A stretch of 64,000 bases of DNA from assembly GCA_032718475.1 (NCBI GenBank), contig JAUCBJ010002937.1, positions 107,001-171,000 on the forward strand. Direction: 5' to 3'. The number at the start of each line of letters is the position of its first letter. Within the stretch, counting starts at the first letter, position 1. The translations under genes were made by a program, and so were the position numbers. Source of the DNA: Nemertoderma westbladi. Taxonomy: Eukaryota; Xenacoelomorpha; Nemertodermatida; Nemertodermatidae. Under the pieces are notes generated by a model. It was not told where the DNA came from, made no database searches, and worked only from the letters and a program-made list of their open reading frames with translations. Below are positions 12,901-26,000 of this stretch, in pieces.

Positions 12901-14190
12901 CCAAACATATCGGTATTCAATACAATGACATGGGGACCCTTTCTGTGCATATCGGTATTCAATACAATGACATGGGGACCCTTTCTGTCCCAAACATATC
13001 GGTATTCAATACAATGACATGGGGACCCTTTCTGTCCCAACATATCGGTATTCAATACAATGACATGGGGACCCTTTCTGTCCCAACATATCGGTATTCA
13101 ATACAATGACATGGGGACCCTTTCTGTCCCAAACATATCGGTATTCAATACAATGACATGGGGACCCTTTCTGTGCATATCGGTATTTAATACAATGACA
13201 TGGGGACCCTTTCTGTCCCAAACATATCGGTATTCAATACAATGACATGGGGACCCTTTCTGTCCCAAACATATCGGTATTCAATACAATGACATGGGGA
13301 CCCTTTCTGTGCATATCGGTATTCAATACAATGACATGGGGACCCTTTCTGTGCATATCGGTATTCAATACAATGACATGGGGACCCTTTCTGTGCATAT
13401 CGGTATTCAATACAATGACATGGGGACCCTTTCTGTGCATATCGGTATTCAATACAATGACATGGGGACCCTTTCTGTGCATATCGGTATTCAATACAAT
13501 GACATGGGGACCCTTTCTGTCCCAAACATATCGGTATTCAATACAATGACATGGGGACCCTTTCTGTCCCAAACATATCGGTATTCAATACAATGACATG
13601 GGGACCCTTTCTGTCCCAAACATATCGGTATTCAATACAATGACATGGGGACCCTTTCTGTCCCAAACATATCGGTATTCAATACAATGACATGGGGACC
13701 CTTTCTGTCCCAAACATATCGGTATTCAATACAATGACATGGGGACCCTTTCTGTGCATATCGGTATTCAATACAATGACATGGGGACCCTTTCTGTGCA
13801 TATCGGTATTCAATACAATGACATGGGGACCCTTTCTGTGCATATCGGTATTCAATACAATGACATGGGGACCCTTTCTGTGCATATCGGTATTCAATAC
13901 AATGACATGGGGACCCTTTCTGTGCATATCGGTATTCAATACAATGACATGGGGACCCTTTCTGTGCATATCGGTATTCAATACAATGACATGGGGACCC
14001 TTTCTGTCCCAAACATATCGGTATTCAATACAATGACATGGGGACCCTTTCTGTCCCAAACATATCGGTATTCAATACAATGACATGGGGACCCTTTCTG
14101 TGCATATCGGTATTCAATACAATGACATGGGGACCCTTTCTGTGCATATCGGTATTCAATACAATGACATGGGGACCCTTTCTGTCCCAA
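3910..14190. repeat. Array B zone 1: homogeneous cccaaa / central-C type
   Basis: Units here are almost only two alleles: the 47-bp cccaaa form and the 42-bp g form, both with central C (gtattcaat). Short units come in runs of 1 to 9 between single, paired or multiple long units. Runs of five recur near 4740, 6020, 8400, 10100 and 13300, a run of eight lies at 5283-5580 and a run of nine at 6906-7290. Exceptions are few: one-base-shorter long units (such as 4610, 5238, 9886, 11323, 13035, 13081), a doubly short ccaa at 8977, two cccga-type units at 9117 and 9164, and one central T at 13188. No gene or unique sequence is present. Confidence 0.92.
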
Positions 14191-14280
14191 ACATATCGAT
14201 ATTCAATACAATGACATGGGGACCCTTTCTGTCCCGAACATATCGGTATTTAATACAATGACATGGGGACCCTTTCTGTA

Positions 14281-15090
14281 CATATCGGTATTCAATACAA
14301 TGACATGGGGACCCTTTCTGTGCATATCGGTATTCAATACAATGACATGGGGACCCTTTCTGTGCATATCGGTATTCAATACAATGACATGGGGACCCTT
14401 TCTGTCCCAAACATATCGGTATTCAATACAATGACATGGGGACTCTTTCTGTGCATATCGGTATTCAATACAATGACATGGGGACCCTTTCTGTGCATAT
14501 CGGTATTCAATACAATGACATGGGGACTCTTTCTGTCCCAAACATATCGGTATTTAATACAATGACATGGGGACCCTTTCTGTGCATATCGGTATTCAAT
14601 ACAATGACATGGGGACCCTTTCTGTCCCAAACATATCGATATTCAATACAATGACATGGGGACCCTTTCTGTCCCAAACATATCGATATTCAATACAATG
14701 ACATGGGGACTCTTTCTGTGCATATCGGTATTCAATACAATGACATGGGGACCCTTTCTGTCCCAAACATATCGATATTCAATACAATGACATGGGGACC
14801 CTTTCTGTCCCAAACATATCGATATTCAATACAATGACATGGGGACCCTTTCTGTCCCAAACATATCGATATTCAATACAATGACATGGGGACCCTTTCT
14901 GTCCCAAACATATCGGTATTCAATACAATGACATGGGGACCCTTTCTGTGCATATCGGTATTCAATACAATGACATGGGGACTCTTTCTGTGCATATCGG
15001 TATTTAATACAATGACATGGGGACCCTTTCTGTCCCAAACATATCGATATTCAATACAATGACATGGGGACCCTTTCTGTCCCAAACATA
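14281..15090. repeat. 895-bp higher-order repeat, copy 1
   Basis: The order of unit types matches 15176-15985 at a constant 895-bp offset. Seven g8a markers pair exactly (14639/15534, 14686/15581, 14775/15670, 14822/15717, 14869/15764, 15047/15942, 15094/15989), as do the c33t units and the central-T units. A visible difference is a c33t unit just before 15300 that is unmutated at the matching place near 14400. The upstream unit also differs (a allele here, g in copy 2). Confidence 0.88.
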
Positions 15091-15175
15091 TCGATATTCA
15101 ATACAATGACATGGGGACCCTTTCTGTCCCAAACATATCGATATTCAATACAATGACATGGGGACCCTTTCTGTG

Positions 15176-15985
15176 CATATCGGTATTCAATACAATGACA
15201 TGGGGACCCTTTCTGTGCATATCGGTATTCAATACAATGACATGGGGACCCTTTCTGTGCATATCGGTATTCAATACAATGACATGGGGACTCTTTCTGT
15301 CCCAAACATATCGGTATTCAATACAATGACATGGGGACTCTTTCTGTGCATATCGGTATTCAATACAATGACATGGGGACCCTTTCTGTGCATATCGGTA
15401 TTCAATACAATGACATGGGGACTCTTTCTGTCCCAAACATATCGGTATTTAATACAATGACATGGGGACCCTTTCTGTGCATATCGGTATTCAATACAAT
15501 GACATGGGGACCCTTTCTGTCCCAAACATATCGATATTCAATACAATGACATGGGGACCCTTTCTGTCCCAAACATATCGATATTCAATACAATGACATG
15601 GGGACTCTTTCTGTGCATATCGGTATTCAATACAATGACATGGGGACCCTTTCTGTCCCAAACATATCGATATTCAATACAATGACATGGGGACCCTTTC
15701 TGTCCCAAACATATCGATATTCAATACAATGACATGGGGACCCTTTCTGTCCCAAACATATCGATATTCAATACAATGACATGGGGACCCTTTCTGTCCC
15801 AAACATATCGGTATTCAATACAATGACATGGGGACCCTTTCTGTGCATATCGGTATTCAATACAATGACATGGGGACTCTTTCTGTGCATATCGGTATTT
15901 AATACAATGACATGGGGACCCTTTCTGTCCCAAACATATCGATATTCAATACAATGACATGGGGACCCTTTCTGTCCCAAACATA
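15176..15985. repeat. 895-bp higher-order repeat, copy 2
   Basis: This is the tandem partner of the block at 14281-15090, immediately downstream and in the same orientation. About 20 monomers keep their order. After 15985 the order diverges: copy 1 is followed by a third g8a unit and three short units, copy 2 by a short, a c33t short and a cccgaa unit. Confidence 0.88.
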
Positions 15986-16249
15986 TCGATATTCAATACA
16001 ATGACATGGGGACCCTTTCTGTGCATATCGGTATTCAATACAATGACATGGGGACTCTTTCTGTGCATATCGGTATTCAATACAATGACATGGGGACCCT
16101 TTCTGTCCCGAACATATCGGTATTCAATACAATGACATGGGGACTCTTTCTGTCCCAAACATATCGGTATTTAATACAATGACATGGGGACCCTTTCTGT
16201 CCCAAACATATCGGTATTCAATACAATGACATGGGGACCCTTTCTGTCC

Positions 16250-19200
16250 CGAACATATCGGTATTCAATACAATGACATGGGGACCCTTTCTGTGCATAT
16301 CGGTATTCAATACAATGACATGGGGACCCTTTCTGTGCATATCGGTATTCAATACAATGACATGGGGACCCTTTCTGTCCCGAACATATCGGTATTTAAT
16401 ACAATGACATGGGGACCCTTTCTGTGCATATCGGTATTCAATACAATGACATGGGGACCCTTTCTGTGCATATCGGTATTTAATACAATGACATGGGGAC
16501 CCTTTCTGTGCATATCGGTATTTAATACAATGACATGGGGACCCTTTCTGTGCATATCGGTATTTAATACAATGACATGGGGACCCTTTCTGTGCATATC
16601 GGTATTTAATACAATGACATGGGGACCCTTTCTGTGCATATCGGTATTTAATACAATGACATGGGGACCCTTTCTGTCCCGAACATATCGGTATTCAATA
16701 CAATGACATGGGGACCCTTTCTGTGCATATCGGTAATCAATACAATGACATGGGGACCCTTTCTGTGCATATCGGTATTCAATACAATGACATGGGGACC
16801 CTTTCTGTGCATATCGGTATTCAATACAATGACATGGGGACCCTTTCTGTCCCGAACATATCGGTATTTAATACAATGACATGGGGACCCTTTCTGTGCA
16901 TATCGGTATTCAATACAATGACATGGGGACCCTTTCTGTGCATATCGGTATTTAATACAATGACATGGGGACCCTTTCTGTGCATATCGGTATTTAATAC
17001 AATGACATGGGGACCCTTTCTGTGCATATCGGTATTTAATACAATGACATGGGGACCCTTTCTGTGCATATCGGTATTTAATACAATGACATGGGGACCC
17101 TTTCTGTGCATATCGGTATTCAATACAATGACATGGGGACTCTTTCTGTGCATATCGGTATTCAATACAATGACATGGGGACCCTTTCTGTCCCAAACAT
17201 ATCGGTATTTAATACAATGACATGGGGACCCTTTCTGTCCCAAACATATCGGTATTCAATACAATGACATGGGGACTCTTTCTGTCCCAAACATATCGGT
17301 ATTTAATACAATGACATGGGGACCCTTTCTGTCCCAAACATATCGGTATTCAATACAATGACATGGGGACCCTTTCTGTCCCGAACATATCGGTATTCAA
17401 TACAATGACATGGGGACCCTTTCTGTGCATATCGGTATTTAATACAATGACATGGGGACCCTTTCTGTGCATATCGGTATTTAATACAATGACATGGGGA
17501 CCCTTTCTGTGCATATCGGTATTTAATACAATGACATGGGGACCCTTTCTGTGCATATCGGTATTTAATACAATGACATGGGGACCCTTTCTGTGCATAT
17601 CGGTATTTAATACAATGACATGGGGACCCTTTCTGTCCCAAACATATCGGTATTCAATACAATGACATGGGGACCCTTTCTGTGCATATCGGTATTTAAT
17701 ACAATGACATGGGGACCCTTTCTGTGCATATCGGTATTTAATACAATGACATGGGGACCCTTTCTGTGCATATCGGTATTTAATACAATGACATGGGGAC
17801 CCTTTCTGTCCCAAACATATCGGTATTCAATACAATGACATGGGGACCCTTTCTGTCCCAAACATATCGGTATTCAATACAATGACATGGGGACCCTTTC
17901 TGTCCCAAACATATCGGTATTCAATACAATGACATGGGGACCCTTTCTGTGCATATCGGTATTCAATACAATGACATGGGGACCCTTTCTGTCCCGAACA
18001 TATCGGTATTCAATACAATGACATGGGGACCCTTTCTGTGCATATCGGTATTCAATACAATGACATGGGGACCCTTTCTGTCCCGAACATATCGGTATTT
18101 AATACAATGACATGGGGACCCTTTCTGTGCATATCGGTATTCAATACAATGACATGGGGACCCTTTCTGTGCATATCGGTATTTAATACAATGACATGGG
18201 GACCCTTTCTGTCGCATATCGGTATTTAATACAATGACATGGGGACCCTTTCTGTGCATATCGGTATTTAATACAATGACATGGGGACCCTTTCTGTGCA
18301 TATCGGTATTTAATACAATGACATGGGGACCCTTTCTGTGCATATCGGTATTTAATACAATGACATGGGGACCCTTTCTGTCCCGAACATATCGGTATTC
18401 AATACAATGACATGGGGACCCTTTCTGTGCATATCGGTATTTAATACAATGACATGGGGACCCTTTCTGTCCCAAACATATCGGTATTCAATACAATGAC
18501 ATGGGGACCCTTTCTGTCCCGAACATATCGGTATTTAATACAATGACATGGGGACCCTTTCTGTGCATATCGGTATTCAATACAATGACATGGGGACCCT
18601 TTCTGTGCATATCGGTATTCAATACAATGACATGGGGACCCTTTCTGTCCCAAACATATCGGTATTCAATACAATGACATGGGGACCCTTTCTGTGCATA
18701 TCGGTATTCAATACAATGACATGGGGACCCTTTCTGTCCCGAACATATCGGTATTCAATACAATGACATGGGGACCCTTTCTGTGCATATCGGTATTTAA
18801 TACAATGACATGGGGACCCTTTCTGTGCATATCGGTATTTAATACAATGACATGGGGACCCTTTCTGTCCCAACATATCGGTATTCAATACAATGACATG
18901 GGGACCCTTTCTGTCCCAAACATATCGGTATTCAATACAATGACATGGGGACCCTTTCTGTCCCGAACATATCGGTATTTAATACAATGACATGGGGACC
19001 CTTTCTGTCCCGAACATATCGGTATTTAATACAATGACATGGGGACCCTTTCTGTGCATATCGGTATTCAATACAATGACATGGGGACCCTTTCTGTCCC
19101 GAACATATCGGTATTTAATACAATGACATGGGGACCCTTTCTGTGCATATCGGTATTCAATACAATGACATGGGGACCCTTTCTGTCCCAAACATATCGG

Positions 19201-22200
19201 TATTCAATACAATGACATGGGGACCCTTTCTGTCCCGAACATATCGGTATTTAATACAATGACATGGGGACCCTTTCTGTGCATATCGGTATTCAATACA
19301 ATGACATGGGGACCCTTTCTGTGCATATCGGTATTCAATACAATGACATGGGGACCCTTTCTGTGCATATCGGTATTCAATACAATGACATGGGGACCCT
19401 TTCTGTGCATATCGGTATTTAATACAATGACATGGGGACCCTTTCTGTGCATATCGGTATTCAATACAATGACATGGGGACCCTTTCTGTCCCGAACATA
19501 TCGGTATTTAATACAATGACATGGGGACCCTTTCTGTGCATATCGGTATTCAATACAATGACATGGGGACCCTTTCTGTCCCGAACATATCGGTATTTAA
19601 TACAATGACATGGGGACCCTTTCTGTGCATATCGGTATTCAATACAATGACATGGGGACCCTTTCTGTCCCGAACATATCGGTATTTAATACAATGACAT
19701 GGGGACCCTTTCTGTCCCGAACATATCGGTATTTAATACAATGACATGGGGACCCTTTCTGTGCATATCGGTATTCAATACAATGACATGGGGACCCTTT
19801 CTGTCCCGAACATATCGGTATTTAATACAATGACATGGGGACCCTTTCTGTGCATATCGGTATTCAATACAATGACATGGGGACCCTTTCTGTCCCGAAC
19901 ATATCGGTATTTAATACAATGACATGGGGACCCTTTCTGTCCCGAACATATCGGTATTCAATACAATGACATGGGGACCCTTTCTGTCCCGAACATATCG
20001 GTATTCAATACAATGACATGGGGACCCTTTCTGTCCCGAACATATCGGTATTTAATACAATGACATGGGGACCCTTTCTGTGCATATCGGTATTCAATAC
20101 AATGACATGGGGACCCTTTCTGTCCCGAACATATCGGTATTTAATACAATGACATGGGGACCCTTTCTGTGCATATCGGTATTTAATACAATGACATGGG
20201 GACCCTTTCTGTGCATATCGGTATTCAATACAATGACATGGGGACCCTTTCTGTGCATATCGGTATTCAATACAATGACATGGGGACCCTTTCTGTGCAT
20301 ATCGGTATTCAATACAATGACATGGGGACCCTTTCTGTGCATATCGGTATTTAATACAATGACATGGGGACCCTTTCTGTGCATATCGGTATTCAATACA
20401 ATGACATGGGGACCCTTTCTGTCCCGAACATATCGGTATTTAATACAATGACATGGGGACCCTTTCTGTGCATATCGGTATTCAATACAATGACATGGGG
20501 ACCCTTTCTGTCCCGAACATATCGGTATTTAATACAATGACATGGGGACCCTTTCTGTGCATATCGGTATTCAATACAATGACATGGGGACCCTTTCTGT
20601 CCCGAACATATCGGTATTCAATACAATGACATGGGGACCCTTTCTGTCCCGAACATATCGGTATTCAATACAATGACATGGGGACCCTTTCTGTCCCGAA
20701 CATATCGGTATTCAATACAATGACATGGGGACCCTTTCTGTCCCGAACATATCGGTATTTAATACAATGACATGGGGACCCTTTCTGTGCATATCGGTAT
20801 TCAATACAATGACATGGGGACCCTTTCTGTCCCGAACATATCGGTATTTAATACAATGACATGGGGACCCTTTCTGTGCATATCGGTATTTAATACAATG
20901 ACATGGGGACCCTTTCTGTGCATATCGGTATTTAATACAATGACATGGGGACCCTTTCTGTGCATATCGGTATTTAATACAATGACATGGGGACCCTTTC
21001 TGTCCCGAACATATCGGTATTTAATACAATGACATGGGGACCCTTTCTGTGCATATCGGTATTCAATACAATGACATGGGGACCCTTTCTGTCCCGAACA
21101 TATCGGTATTTAATACAATGACATGGGGACCCTTTCTGTGCATATCGGTATTCAATACAATGACATGGGGACCCTTTCTGTGCATATCGGTATTTAATAC
21201 AATGACATGGGGACCCTTTCTGTGCATATCGGTATTCAATACAATGACATGGGGACCCTTTCTGTCCCGAACATATCGGTATTTAATACAATGACATGGG
21301 GACCCTTTCTGTCGCATATCGGTATTTAATACAATGACATGGGGACCCTTTCTGTCCCGAACATATCGGTATTTAATACAATGACATGGGGACCCTTTCT
21401 GTGCATATCGGTATTTAATACAATGACATGGGGACCCTTTCTGTGCATATCGGTATTCAATACAATGACATGGGGACCCTTTCTGTGCATATCGGTATTC
21501 AATACAATGACATGGGGACCCTTTCTGTCCCGAACATATCGGTATTTAATACAATGACATGGGGACCCTTTCTGTGCATATCGGTATTCAATACAATGAC
21601 ATGGGGACCCTTTCTGTGCATATCGGTATTTAATACAATGACATGGGGACCCTTTCTGTCCCGAACATATCGGTATTTAATACAATGACATGGGGACCCT
21701 TTCTGTGCATATCGGTATTTAATACAATGACATGGGGACCCTTTCTGTGCATATCGGTATTTAATACAATGACATGGGGACCCTTTCTGTGCATATCGGT
21801 ATTTAATACAATGACATGGGGACCCTTTCTGTGCATATCGGTATTCAATACAATGACATGGGGACCCTTTCTGTGCATATCGGTATTTAATACAATGACA
21901 TGGGGACCCTTTCTGTGCATATCGGTATTCAATACAATGACATGGGGACCCTTTCTGTGCATATCGGTATTTAATACAATGACATGGGGACCCTTTCTGT
22001 GCATATCGGTATTTAATACAATGACATGGGGACCCTTTCTGTGCATATCGGTATTTAATACAATGACATGGGGACCCTTTCTGTCCCGAACATATCGGTA
22101 TTCAATACAATGACATGGGGACCCTTTCTGTGCATATCGGTATTTAATACAATGACATGGGGACCCTTTCTGTGCATATCGGTATTTAATACAATGACAT

Positions 22201-25200
22201 GGGGACCCTTTCTGTGCATATCGGTATTTAATACAATGACATGGGGACCCTTTCTGTGCATATCGGTATTCAATACAATGACATGGGGACCCTTTCTGTG
22301 CATATCGGTATTCAATACAATGACATGGGGACCCTTTCTGTCCCGAACATATCGGTATTCAATACAATGACATGGGGACCCTTTCTGTGCATATCGGTAT
22401 TTAATACAATGACATGGGGACCCTTTCTGTGACATATCGGTATTCAATACAATGACATGGGGACCCTTTCTGTCCCGAACATATCGGTATTCAATACAAT
22501 GACATGGGGACCCTTTCTGTCCGCATATCGGTATTTAATACAATGACATGGGGACCCTTTCTGTGCATATCGGTATTTAATACAATGACATGGGGACCCT
22601 TTCTGTCGACATATCGGTATTTAATACAATGACATGGGGACCCTTTCTGTGCATATCGGTATTCAATACAATGACATGGGGACCCTTTCTGTGCATATCG
22701 GTATTTAATACAATGACATGGGGACCCTTTCTGTGACATATCGGTATTTAATACAATGACATGGGGACCCTTTCTGTGCATATCGGTATTTAATACAATG
22801 ACATGGGGACCCTTTCTGTGCATATCGGTATTTAATACAATGACATGGGGACCCTTTCTGTGCATATCGGTATTCAATACAATGACATGGGGACCCTTTC
22901 TGTCGCATATCGGTATTCAATACAATGACATGGGGACCCTTTCTGTCCCGAACATATCGGTATTTAATACAATGACATGGGGACCCTTTCTGTGCATATC
23001 GGTATTCAATACAATGACATGGGGACCCTTTCTGTGCATATCGGTATTCAATACAATGACATGGGGACCCTTTCTGTCCCGAACATATCGGTATTTAATA
23101 CAATGACATGGGGACCCTTTCTGTGCATATCGGTATTCAATACAATGACATGGGGACCCTTTCTGTCCCGAACATATCGGTATTTAATACAATGACATGG
23201 GGACCCTTTCTGTGCATATCGGTATTCAATACAATGACATGGGGACCCTTTCTGTGCATATCGGTATTCAATACAATGACATGGGGACCCTTTCTGTGCA
23301 TATCGGTATTCAATACAATGACATGGGGACCCTTTCTGTGCATATCGGTATTCAATACAATGACATGGGGACCCTTTCTGTCCCGAACATATCGGTATTT
23401 AATACAATGACATGGGGACCCTTTCTGTGCATATCGGTATTCAATACAATGACATGGGGACCCTTTCTGTGCATATCGGTATTTAATACAATGACATGGG
23501 GACCCTTTCTGTGCATATCGGTATTTAATACAATGACATGGGGACCCTTTCTGTCCCGAACATATCGGTATTCAATACAATGACATGGGGACCCTTTCTG
23601 TCCCGAACATATCGGTATTCAATACAATGACATGGGGACCCTTTCTGTCCCGAACATATCGGTATTTAATACAATGACATGGGGACCCTTTCTGTCCCGA
23701 ACATATCGGTATTCAATACAATGACATGGGGACCCTTTCTGTCCCGAACATATCGGTATTTAATACAATGACATGGGGACCCTTTCTGTCCCAACATATC
23801 GGTATTCAATACAATGACATGGGGACCCTTTCTGTCCCGAACATATCGGTATTTAATACAATGACATGGGGACCCTTTCTGTGCATATCGGTATTCAATA
23901 CAATGACATGGGGACCCTTTCTGTCCCGAACATATCGGTATTCAATACAATGACATGGGGACCCTTTCTGTGCATATCGGTATTCAATACAATGACATGG
24001 GGACCCTTTCTGTCCCGAACATATCGGTATTTAATACAATGACATGGGGACCCTTTCTGTGCATATCGGTATTCAATACAATGACATGGGGACCCTTTCT
24101 GTGCATATCGGTATTTAATACAATGACATGGGGACCCTTTCTGTGCATATCGGTATTCAATACAATGACATGGGGACCCTTTCTGTCGCATATCGGTATT
24201 TAATACAATGACATGGGGACCCTTTCTGTGCATATCGGTATTTAATACAATGACATGGGGACCCTTTCTGTCCCGAACATATCGGTATTTAATACAATGA
24301 CATGGGGACCCTTTCTGTCCCAACATATCGGTATTTAATACAATGACATGGGGACCCTTTCTGTCCCGAACATATCGGTATTCAATACAATGACATGGGG
24401 ACCCTTTCTGTCCCGAACATATCGGTATTCAATACAATGACATGGGGACCCTTTCTGTCCCGAACATATCGGTATTCAATACAATGACATGGGGACCCTT
24501 TCTGTCCCGAACATATCGGTATTTAATACAATGACATGGGGACCCTTTCTGTCCCGAACATATCGGTATTTAATACAATGACATGGGGACCCTTTCTGTG
24601 CATATCGGTATTCAATACAATGACATGGGGACCCTTTCTGTGCATATCGGTATTTAATACAATGACATGGGGACCCTTTCTGTGCATATCGGTATTCAAT
24701 ACAATGACATGGGGACCCTTTCTGTGCATATCGGTATTTAATACAATGACATGGGGACCCTTTCTGTGCATATCGGTATTTAATACAATGACATGGGGAC
24801 CCTTTCTGTCCCGAACATATCGGTATTTAATACAATGACATGGGGACCCTTTCTGTCCCGAACATATCGGTATTCAATACAATGACATGGGGACCCTTTC
24901 TGTCCCGAACATATCGGTATTCAATACAATGACATGGGGACCCTTTCTGTCCCGAACATATCGGTATTCAATACAATGACATGGGGACCCTTTCTGTCCC
25001 GAACATATCGGTATTCAATACAATGACATGGGGACCCTTTCTGTCCCGAACATATCGGTATTCAATACAATGACATGGGGACCCTTTCTGTGACATATCG
25101 GTATTCAATACAATGACATGGGGACCCTTTCTGTCCCGAACATATCGGTATTTAATACAATGACATGGGGACCCTTTCTGTCCCGAACATATCGGTATTT

Positions 25201-26000
25201 AATACAATGACATGGGGACCCTTTCTGTCCCGAACATATCGGTATTCAATACAATGACATGGGGACCCTTTCTGTCCCGAACATATCGGTATTCAATACA
25301 ATGACATGGGGACCCTTTCTGTCCCGAACATATCGGTATTTAATACAATGACATGGGGACCCTTTCTGTGCATATCGGTATTCAATACAATGACATGGGG
25401 ACCCTTTCTGTGCATATCGGTATTCAATACAATGACATGGGGACCCTTTCTGTCCCGAACATATCGGTATTTAATACAATGACATGGGGACCCTTTCTGT
25501 GCATATCGGTATTTAATACAATGACATGGGGACCCTTTCTGTGACATATCGGTATTCAATACAATGACATGGGGACCCTTTCTGTCCCGAACATATCGGT
25601 ATTTAATACAATGACATGGGGACCCTTTCTGTGCATATCGGTATTCAATACAATGACATGGGGACCCTTTCTGTCCCGAACATATCGGTATTTAATACAA
25701 TGACATGGGGACCCTTTCTGTCCCGAACATATCGGTATTCAATACAATGACATGGGGACCCTTTCTGTCCCGAACATATCGGTATTTAATACAATGACAT
25801 GGGGACCCTTTCTGTCCCGAACATATCGGTATTTAATACAATGACATGGGGACCCTTTCTGTCCCGACATATCGGTATTCAATACAATGACATGGGGACC
25901 CTTTCTGTCCCGAACATATCGGTATTCAATACAATGACATGGGGACCCTTTCTGTCCCGAACATATCGGTATTCAATACAATGACATGGGGACCCTTTCT
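16250..26000. repeat. Array B zone 3: shift to cccgaa and central T, short units common
   Basis: Long units change from cccaaa to cccgaa. The two are mixed up to about 19.2 kb, after which I see only cccgaa until 26.0 kb. Central T (gtatttaat) becomes common, first mostly in short units (runs at 16450-16660, 16950-17100 and 17430-17620), later in long ones. One t11a unit (ggtaatcaat) lies at 16735. Rare hexamer alleles start: cg (18213, 21313, 22905, 24187), ccg (22521), ga (22431, 22735) and cga (22607). Around 19.5-19.9 kb the array alternates cccgaa-T with g-C units as an 89-bp dimer. Confidence 0.85.
20789..21575. repeat. Three tandem 262/263-bp hexamers (short-long-short-short-short-long)
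   Basis: Blocks begin at 20789, 21051 and 21313. Each has the length pattern short, long, short, short, short, long. The first two span 262 bp and the third 263 bp because its first unit has the cg allele. Central C/T states differ within the short units (C,T,T,T,T,T; then C,T,C,T,C,T), so the length pattern was copied and the base states have since changed by conversion or mutation. Confidence 0.72.

Larger units (their letters stand above)
14190..16250. repeat. Array B zone 2: g8a and c33t variants
   Basis: Two substitutions appear abruptly. Position 8 g to a (atatcgatat) occurs in 16 units, at 14199, 14639, 14686, 14775, 14822, 14869, 15047, 15094, 15141, 15534, 15581, 15670, 15717, 15764, 15942 and 15989. 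Position 33 c to t (gactctttctg) starts near 14441 and continues to about 17270. Every g8a unit directly follows a cccaaa hexamer, so the two travel as one haplotype. The g8a change removes the outer pair of the GTATT/AATAC dyad. Central T and cccgaa also begin here. Confidence 0.88.
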
